NCBI RefSeq assembly: GCF_963678635.1
Contig: NC_087065.1
Span: forward strand, 75,341,345-75,405,344
Direction of reading: 5' to 3'
DNA from: Symsagittifera roscoffensis
Taxonomy: Eukaryota; Xenacoelomorpha; Acoela; Convolutidae
DNA length: 64,000 bases
Shown one piece after another: positions 57,913-64,000 of this stretch. Position numbers and translations under genes: made by a program. Each line of letters begins with the position of its first letter. Position 1 is the stretch's first letter. Below the pieces are notes generated by a model, which was not told the origin of the DNA, ran no database searches, and saw nothing but the letters and a program-made list of their open reading frames with translations.

Positions 57913-59372
57913 CTAGGGTTGATCTTCTATTGGTTTGCCTGATTTGTCCAACCATCTCGTTAGAGGAAGACTGTCATACGTTTCCTTGTCCATGAAGGAG
58001 AAGCCATCCTTGATCTCAGGTCTATCTGCCTCCCTCTGTTCTTGTCTCTCGTAGAACTCCGTCTTCTTGCTCAAGCTGTCAGCATTTTGATGTTTGTCTC
58101 GTGTTCTATGCTCAATTATCATATCGTATCCGTCCAGGCGAACTATCCACCTCCCAATGTAACTTTGGTCCATTGAGTATGTCTTCAGCCAGCTTAGTGC
58201 CCTGTTGTCTACTCGCAGCTTGGATGGCTCGCTGCCTAGGTATGCCCTATATTTCTCGACAAAGGTAACCACCGCGAACATCTCTGCCTTCGGTGCTCCG
58301 TACTTCATTTCCGTGACACTTAGGACTTTGCTCCCGTACGCTATTGGTCTCAAGACTGTCTTCCCGTTCCACTCTTGTTCCTGGTGGAGTATTCCAGATA
58401 TCGCTACTACCGACGCGTCCGTATCCAGCACGTACATCCCTTTCTCTGTTGGCATCCCTAGTACTGGTGCCTCGCACAACTCTTTCTTTATTCCCTGGAA
58501 TGACTCTTCCGCTGCGTTGTTCCACGTGAACTTCTTGCCCTTGTGCCTCATTAACTGTTTCATCGGATAAACCTTGTCTGCATAGCCTTTGACGAATTCT
58601 CTGTAGTAATTTGCAAAACCCAGAAAACTCATCAATTGGTGTTCCGTTTTCGGCGATTTCCAAGTTAGAACTGCTTCTACTGCGTCTGGATCTGGTCTGA
58701 TGCCGTGTTTGTCCACCATCCTGCCCAAGTATTTTATCGAGTCCTTGAGTATCTCACACTTTGATGGTTTGCTCTTCAGCCCCGACCTCTTCATGCACGC
58801 AAATACTTCGTCAAGTCTATCAATGTGGTCCTCCAGTGTGGGTGCCGCTATTACCACGTCATCCACGTAGCACATTACCAGATTGCCGTAATTTTTTGTC
58901 ACGCGTATCAGCGCGTGTGCCATCAGCCGCTGAAACGTGGCAGTGGCATTGCATAGTCCAAACGGCATCCGTTTCCATTGAAACAGACCCAACTCGCAGG
59001 CAAACCCTGTCTTGTCCCTGTCCTGTTTCCTGATTGGTAGCTGCCAAAAGGCCGAGCCTAAATCAAGAGTCGTAAAAAATTTTGCATCACCTAACTTCGA
59101 GAGACTCTCATCAATCCTAGGTATGGGATAGGCATCCTTCACCGTGACGGAGTTCAGGTATCGAAAGTCACAACAAAACCTCAACTGGTCGCCTTTCTTT
59201 TTGGCCATCACTACTCCACACGCCCACGGTGATTTGGATGGTTCTATCATGTCATACTCTAGTAGCGTCTCAATCTCCTTTCTACACGCATCCGATTTGT
59301 GTGGGGTCATGCGCCTCGCCGCCTCCCTGTGCGGTATTGCGTTTTCCTCGAGTTCTATTTCATGCTCAACAA
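57913..59372 (-). CDS. pol: Ty3/gypsy reverse transcriptase-RNase H (giant element)
   Basis: Numbered from the ATG at 59310: EYDMIEPSKSPWACGVVMAKKKG (fingers, 18-40), RFCCDFRYLN (44-53), motif A TTLDLGSAFW (80-89), FQWKRMPFGLCNATATF (110-126), catalytic box YVDD (148-151), LGFANYYREF, then RNase H from YVLDTDASVVAISG (about 289) to the DNRALSWL and DKHQNADSLSKK blocks. All catalytic residues look intact. The true frame starts upstream (residues CCNFVEHEIELEE), where a 28-bp duplication breaks it from the protease side. It ends at a TAG after DQP. Confidence 0.92.
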
Positions 59373-59374
59373 AA

Positions 59375-59628
59375 TTACAACACCTTGAAAAAACCTCCTC
59401 GAAAATTATACCTTGAAAAAACCTCCTCGTTCCGTTCTAGTACGTCCTTGATGGCTTCGAGCTGTTCGTCCGTTAACTTGCCTCTTAAATGTTCAATTTC
59501 CGGTAAGACCGGTTTATCACTCTGTATTTCATCTAGTGTGGGCCGTTCCGGGAAATTCGAACAGCTCGATAGTCCATCGTCTGTCTCTGACTTAAGTGAC
59601 TGCACAAGAACTGATGAATCTTTTTTTT
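59375..59628 (-). pseudogene. protease-RT linker in the -1 frame
   Basis: A short segment in the -1 frame relative to the protease ORF (FPERPTLDEIQSDKP, then LTDEQLEAIKDVLERNEEVFSR). This is the usual pre-RT linker of gypsy Pol proteins. It opens at an A-run (59621-59628) and closes at a TAA created by a 28-bp tandem duplication (59383-59401 and 59411-59429 on the + strand). Confidence 0.75.
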
Positions 59629-61317
59629 ATTCAATCGTCTCAAGATACAAATTTTGTCCCTATGATTGGGACAATCAACAACTTCATTTTGTTTATGGTT
59701 TTCAGCCATTTCATATCGAGTTTTTACAGGTAAAGCATATTCCAGTTTCCTCCCCCTCTGTATCGTGATTGGCATGTCAAGGGTATTCAACAAGACACTC
59801 ACGCAGAGACCGCTCTTCGTGATCGAGAAGGATCTCCCTAAAACAGCAGCACTTTGACTATTTGGATTTGGGACTATGCATACCTGCTTGTTGTCACTTA
59901 GTTCATTGTAATTTTTCATTTGTAAGCTTACGATCGCCGCCTTGTTCGCCTTTAGCCTCACCCTCCTACTCAAGAATACCGGTGCTTTGGTTTCATTTGC
60001 CATTATTAAATTTACCGGTTTGATTGCGTACCTCCTATCCGGGTTCCGTATCCTGAACATCGCATTGTTTAGTTCAATCGCTACATCAAAGTTCCTGATG
60101 AAGTCTCTGCCTAAAATAAATTGGTCAGACTCATCTAGGTTTTCTACCGCAAGAAAGCTCATCCACAGGTTACGTTCCCCCAGATTGAGGGCTATTATCG
60201 GCGTTCTGCCCAACACCCGCAGGGCCCCTTTGTTTGCAGCTGACAACCGTATTCTCGAATCTATCAAATCATCTTTGTTGAAGCCCATTTGTTCCCAAGT
60301 TTCGATTGGTTTGACACTCAAGACTACTCCCGTATCAAGTAACCCACGTAACTGAGTCTTTTTACCACTTATGTCTAGCACATCTGCTGTCACATCTGCG
60401 TCTGTACCGATGTGCATTGCATCTTCTTCAAGCATGGCGCAGTGTCCAATCGATCTCACTTTCAACTCTTCTTTTCCCACGTAGATTTGCCCAATTAGAT
60501 CTTCATCACATGTTATCATTGTTTTCGTATAGATGTTGATTCCATCTATATTTAGCATCACCTCATGTGGACCATAAGCTTCTGTATACCTGTTATCAAC
60601 ACGTACCGACTTGCTACCCCCTCTCGTGAGTAGTGCCCTCAATGCTCTAGAAGTCGTTTGTGGGCTTATACAACTCAAGTAATCTGCGTACACATCAATG
60701 TGCATTATTGTCTGGTCACTTGGTTCGCTCAAGTTCCTCGTTACTTCGTGGCCGCCCACAGTGATTATTGACATTATTCTTGCCCCAATCTTTGTTATGC
60801 CAGATGGCTTTCCTGTAACCATTTTTACAGTGTTGCAGTTTCCATTTTTTGTCGACCCCTCAGCAGCTTCTGGTATTGTTTGTGAGCAACTTAATGCTTC
60901 GTTCATTTTCTGTCTTTCGATTTCTTGCTTCAGCCGTTGTTCTATTTCTTTCGCTTCCAGGTCCTGTTTCACTTTGTTGATAGCCTCCGCTGCCGCCTTC
61001 TCATAATTTATTTCTAGGGCATTCTTTGCCGTGGCCTCTATTGCACTATTACCTTGTGTTACAGCTTTCACTGTTTTCGTCGGTAGCTCCGTACTTGGTC
61101 TTTCTAGGTTTTTCGTCTCAAATACACCTTGTCTGTTTCTCTGGTTCTGTACCGCTGCTAGCGCCAACTTGTGTTTTGGATGACTCTGATTCTTAACCGC
61201 TTCCCAAACCAACGGACAGTCCATCCTGAAGTGCCCCTCTTGGTTGCAGAAGAAGCATCTTGCACCTATTTTGATGATCAAGCCACTATAGAACTCGTGT
61301 TCTTCCATCTGGCTCAT
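59533..61317 (-). CDS. second zinc knuckle plus retropepsin (giant element)
   Basis: 594 residues, beginning with an ATG that overlaps the Gag stop (ATGA) in the -1 frame. A zinc knuckle CFFCNQEGHFRMDC (21-34) follows. A Lys/Glu-rich helical stretch (100-145) precedes the aspartic protease: active site LLDTG (326-330; the next residues are VV rather than the usual A/S), flap region, and ILGRDF (401-406), the conserved second motif. The ~30 terminal residues after the A-run are out of frame. Retropepsin cuts the polyprotein. Confidence 0.85.
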   Translation of the reverse strand: MSQMEEHEFYSGLIIKIGARCFFCNQEGHFRMDCPLVWEAVKNQSHPKHKLALAAVQNQRNRQGVFETKNLERPSTELPTKTVKAVTQGNSAIEATAKNALEINYEKAAAEAINKVKQDLEAKEIEQRLKQEIERQKMNEALSCSQTIPEAAEGSTKNGNCNTVKMVTGKPSGITKIGARIMSIITVGGHEVTRNLSEPSDQTIMHIDVYADYLSCISPQTTSRALRALLTRGGSKSVRVDNRYTEAYGPHEVMLNIDGINIYTKTMITCDEDLIGQIYVGKEELKVRSIGHCAMLEEDAMHIGTDADVTADVLDISGKKTQLRGLLDTGVVLSVKPIETWEQMGFNKDDLIDSRIRLSAANKGALRVLGRTPIIALNLGERNLWMSFLAVENLDESDQFILGRDFIRNFDVAIELNNAMFRIRNPDRRYAIKPVNLIMANETKAPVFLSRRVRLKANKAAIVSLQMKNYNELSDNKQVCIVPNPNSQSAAVLGRSFSITKSGLCVSVLLNTLDMPITIQRGRKLEYALPVKTRYEMAENHKQNEVVDCPNHRDKICILRRLNKKKIHQFLCSHLSQRQTMDYRAVRISRNGPH

Positions 61318-62228
61318 ATCTTCTCATCGGGTGCATATCCCAAACTCTTCATGCCCTGTTTATATGTCGTGCAATCCGCCACATGATGATCAGCTGACCC
61401 GCAGTTAGCGCATGATCTGCGCTTGTCCATGTCGTCTCTGGGCTTGTACCATGACGACCTTTGTGGCTGACTCCCCCCCTGTGTGTTCCTGTTGTCTGAG
61501 TACGAGTATTTCTTGGGTTTCATCAGCATGTACGCTCTTGACTTCTGCCTCATCTCTTCTGGAGTTGGTGCACTGTCTTTCGACAATGTGTAGTACGTTG
61601 CTAACATCGTTCTCAAGTCATCACTCTTTACCCCATCAATGAACTTTGAGGCGATGCTGAAGTTCCTTCGATTGGTAGATTCTTCCGGGTCACTCCTTCT
61701 TCTCAAGCTCTCAAGATCATCTAAGAACCTGTCTATCGATTCATCGTCCCTTTGTCTCCTCTTTTCAAATCGCATCATCGCTTGATGACCCTTCATGCCT
61801 GAGCCGAATCTATTTAACAATATTTCAAAGATTTTGTCCGCTGTGTCGCGTTCCTCTTCTTTCTTCGCAACCACGCATTTCAATGCCGTGCCTTCCAGAT
61901 TGCTTAGTATCGCTGTGCATGCCTGTCTCTCATCGTTCAAGTTGTCTTGTTCTAAGTGCAACCTCATGACTTCTACCCAAGTGTCAATGCATCCATCTGA
62001 ATCATCTTTGAACTCTTTCGGAATCTTGAAAGTTTTCCTGGATTTGTTGCTTCCTCTGTCACTCGAGTCGGTGTTCCTTGTGGCGAAGGCTTCTAGCGTC
62101 CTGTTCATCATTTCCCAGGTGCTTGCCCATGTCATGGCATCCGGTCCCACGTTGTTGTGGGTCGTGGAGTCCCCTGGACCACTGGTTGTGTTCGTTGTTC
62201 CATTTTTTATAATAGCCCTGGCCCCCAC
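61314..62228 (-). CDS. gag: Gag (capsid-nucleocapsid) of the giant element
   Basis: 304 residues from a GTG at 62228. The frame is open upstream to a TAG at 62247-62249, beyond which the coiled-coil frame is in phase. The capsid-like helical domain (WVEVMRLHLEQDN to FIDGVKSDDLRTMLATYY, about 84-215) resembles Ty3/gypsy Gag. A zinc knuckle C273-X2-C276-X4-H281-X4-C286 (CANCGSADHHVADC) is near the end. It ends TGA, overlapping the next ATG. It forms the particle and binds RNA. Confidence 0.85.
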   Translation of the reverse strand: MGARAIIKNGTTNTTSGPGDSTTHNNVGPDAMTWASTWEMMNRTLEAFATRNTDSSDRGSNKSRKTFKIPKEFKDDSDGCIDTWVEVMRLHLEQDNLNDERQACTAILSNLEGTALKCVVAKKEEERDTADKIFEILLNRFGSGMKGHQAMMRFEKRRQRDDESIDRFLDDLESLRRRSDPEESTNRRNFSIASKFIDGVKSDDLRTMLATYYTLSKDSAPTPEEMRQKSRAYMLMKPKKYSYSDNRNTQGGSQPQRSSWYKPRDDMDKRRSCANCGSADHHVADCTTYKQGMKSLGYAPDEKI

Positions 62229-62246
62229 CGGTGCCTTAATCGCGGC

Positions 62247-63299
62247 CTATCGGGTTGCTGGTAACGGGGTTGACTGTCGTTTGTTCCTTTGTGGTTCCAC
62301 GAAGTCAACTCTATTACCTTGTGTCCGCTCTGCCGCTGGCCTGTCTTGTGGTGTTGAATTCCTCAAGATAGCGTCTAGCTTTGTCTGTATTGCACTTGAG
62401 CTCTCAGCCTGTTCCCTACTCATCGTATCCATTCTCGTTTCCAAACTCCCCAACTGGCTATTCACTGCGTCATATCGCTGCTTCATTTCTCGCATGTCTT
62501 TCCTGATGTTCTTGTCTCGCTCTTCATCAGTGGTTTCTACTTTGTCAGACATCTGCTGAAGTTTTTCCTCCGTTGCTCTCACTAGATGGAAATAGTTGTC
62601 CAAGTACTCATGTTTGTTGTTTCTCATTTCCTTCCTTATCACATTTCTTTCCTGTTCGCTGTGCTTCAGTTTCTCATCTATCTGATCTAGCTTCGCCATC
62701 AAGTCGCTTAGCTCAAGAGTCGTCGTTCCATGGTCCGTTGTTGTCCTGTAGTCGGTCGCTGGTCCCGGTTTTTTCTGACCCTCGTTCTGATCGGTCTCTG
62801 TCATTCTCGTGGATACTGTTCCTAATGTTTTGCTTTTCTCGACTTTCGTCTCCTCCACTGCTGGGTCCTTCGATCTCATTCCGACCATCACCGCTAATCT
62901 TTCAGTAAAAGACGTTCTCTTTTGAGACTCATCCTTCACTGTTTCTGGCGTGTTGCCTGTTGTGTCTTCCACGTTGTCTATCGGTGAGAACTCTATGGGT
63001 TTCGGGTTAGGTTCTTCCGCACTAGGCATTGGAGTTGACTCCGTCGTTTTCTTTCCTACTTCATCCACACTTTGATCCGGTGTCTCTAGATCAATCTCGA
63101 TGGTGGGTTCTACTCGTTCCCCTTCCGTGCCCTCTTTTGCTCTGTTCTCCGTGGTACTCCTTGTGCTGACCATACTAACTGAAAAGTTCTTCTTTGTTAC
63201 CTTCGGAACCATTGATGTTGTTTTAAGTAGCGACGAGTTATACTTTGTCTTCGACTCGGTAGATCTTGTTTCAGCTACCGCTACCCTGCTCCGCCTCAT
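62247..63299 (-). CDS. coiled-coil protein ahead of Gag
   Basis: 350 residues from a clear ATG at 63299 to a TAG at 62247. A basic Ser/Thr-rich N-terminus and an acidic Thr/Pro/Glu-rich middle are followed by a long coiled coil (LDQIDEKLKHSEQERNVIRKEM to about residue 305) and a basic Gln/Arg tail. It lies in the same frame as Gag, so it may be the N-terminal part of a long Gag. No named family is recognised. Confidence 0.7.
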   Translation of the reverse strand: MRRSRVAVAETRSTESKTKYNSSLLKTTSMVPKVTKKNFSVSMVSTRSTTENRAKEGTEGERVEPTIEIDLETPDQSVDEVGKKTTESTPMPSAEEPNPKPIEFSPIDNVEDTTGNTPETVKDESQKRTSFTERLAVMVGMRSKDPAVEETKVEKSKTLGTVSTRMTETDQNEGQKKPGPATDYRTTTDHGTTTLELSDLMAKLDQIDEKLKHSEQERNVIRKEMRNNKHEYLDNYFHLVRATEEKLQQMSDKVETTDEERDKNIRKDMREMKQRYDAVNSQLGSLETRMDTMSREQAESSSAIQTKLDAILRNSTPQDRPAAERTQGNRVDFVEPQRNKRQSTPLPATR

Positions 63300-63534
63300 T
63301 ATTTACAATTGTTACTATATGCAGTGTTATTATCTACAAAATTCTGCTCTAAGGTTAAAACCTCTCTGATAAAATTTTATAAGAAGAAATATCAATTTGC
63401 TAAAAACAACTTTTCCTAAGCTTTTGAAAATTCTATATGTTAGGATCGGAAAGAGAATATGATTTTACAATTGGTTACTTCAACCTGACTTAGTACTCTT
63501 TTAGTACCCCCCTTCCTACTGCTGTTCCAAGACT
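63300..63534. other. AT-rich 5' leader or LTR edge of the giant element
   Basis: Non-coding and AT-rich, upstream of the first ORF on the minus strand. I looked for a match to 43886-45186 that would mark an LTR and found none by eye. No primer-binding site is evident. Confidence 0.4.
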
Positions 63535-64000
63535 TCCTCTCTACTGTCCCAAGACTATTCAGTGCTGTTCCAGTACTTCTTGTTAGTGCCCAAGACCACT
63601 GTCCCAAGACCCTTGCCCTAAGTCTGCTGTCCCAAGACTACTGTCCCAAGACTAGTGTCCCAAGACTAATGTCCCAAGACCAACGTCCCAAGACTAGTGT
63701 CCCAAGACTAATGTCCCAAGACCAACGTCCCAAGACTAGTGTCCCAAGACTAATGTCTCAAGACCACTGTCTCAAGACCAATGGCCCAAGACCAATGTCC
63801 CAAGACCACTGTCCCAAGACCAATGGCCCAAGACCAATGTCCCAAGACCAATGTCCCAAGACCAATGTCCCAAGACCAATGTCCCAAGACCACTGTCCCA
63901 AGACCAATGTCCCAAGACCAATGTCCCAAGACCACTGTCCCAAGGCCAATGTCCCAAGACCACTGTCCCAAGACTACTGTCCCAAGACCAATGTCCCAAG
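63535..64000. repeat. 14-bp minisatellite (TGTCCCAAGACCAA)
   Basis: Tandem 14-bp units, degenerate at the left (TGTTCCAAGACTT...) and regular from ~63600, running off the window. Variants end in CAA, CAC, TAA or TAG. Because 14 is not a multiple of 3 and no stop is created, all three minus-strand frames stay open (LGHWSWDIG repeats); these are not genes. Confidence 0.92.

Larger units (their letters stand above)
44037..63540 (-). mobile_element. giant Ty3/gypsy-derived element with macro, SGNH and giant-ORF genes
   Basis: Nearly all of 63299-45187 is coding on the minus strand, in an order that starts as a Ty3/gypsy gag-pol and continues with a macro domain, coiled coil, SGNH hydrolase and a ~2,300-residue protein. 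Unity is supported by the single strand, stop-start overlaps, the pol/macro shared frame and a uniform excess of CTCAAG/CTTGAG. Neither end is defined. Two adjacent elements remain possible. Confidence 0.6.

Noticed and set aside
45571-62249. A variant nuclear genetic code with UAR as Gln
   Set aside because: UAR is far too rare in these frames and TGA also occurs in frame (55180; the BEL Trp site), so mutation or readthrough is simpler.
61795-62559. 254-codon plus-strand ORF
   Set aside because: Antisense shadow of Gag and the coiled-coil ORF.
63750-63999. Minus-strand ORFs of LGHWSWDIG repeats
   Set aside because: They result from a stop-free 14-bp minisatellite that is open in all three frames.
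63600-64000. CRISPR-like repeats
   Set aside because: The repeats are contiguous with no spacers; this is a tandem minisatellite in a eukaryote.

Overview
The window is metazoan-type repeat DNA with no recognisable single-copy host gene. BEL/Pao elements (known only from animals) occur with Ty3/gypsy, Penelope-like (PLE) and R2-like non-LTR elements, which points to an invertebrate genome; I cannot name the species. No rRNA, tRNA or CRISPR array is visible.

Positions 1-43,885 are AT-rich and form a nest of degenerate, duplicated retroelements. One BEL/Pao family is present as copy A (259-6342), copy B (7068-11906, RT deleted), copy C (16671-18553, 3' half only) and copy D (27158-33454), plus short 3' fragments. 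Copies A, B and D are preceded by the same 101-bp inverted-repeat hairpin. Behind the BEL 3' ends, the first ~243 bp of the LTR is always fused at the same base to the 5' region of an R2-like non-LTR element (called NLR here; copies at 13131, 18914, 19756 and 38450). Two NLR copies run into the 3' end of a minus-strand Ty3/gypsy element (gypsy-2, 15540-16670 and 40830-43885). PLE 3' remnants lie at 6343-6905, 21696-23768 and 24860-26900. Shared stop codons, shared junctions and shared flanks show that most copies arose by DNA-level duplication of already dead elements.

From about 43.9 kb to the window end the composition changes (higher GC, strong excess of CTCAAG/CTTGAG). The minus strand there is almost continuously coding for ~18 kb (63299 to 45187). 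Read 5' to 3' on the minus strand the order is: coiled-coil protein, Gag with zinc knuckle, second zinc knuckle plus retropepsin, reverse transcriptase/RNase H, connector, integrase, macro domain, coiled-coil protein, SGNH/GDSL hydrolase, and a ~2,300-residue protein of unknown function with an SGNH-like motif set near its N-terminus. This looks like one giant Ty3/gypsy-derived element carrying accessory genes, and it is the most interesting object here. It is interrupted by several in-frame UAA/UAG codons, one UGA, a 28-bp duplication, a possible -1 slippage site and a +1 frame change. LTRs are not identified; the 5' end probably lies past the 14-bp minisatellite at the window end.

How the genes would act together: Gag and the coiled-coil proteins would build the particle, the Pol segment would carry out reverse transcription and integration, and the macro and SGNH proteins would be accessory enzymes (ADP-ribose metabolism, ester hydrolysis) of unknown use to the element. 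The Pol-macro frame continuity and the overlapping stop-start junctions are sequence facts; the single-element interpretation is inference.
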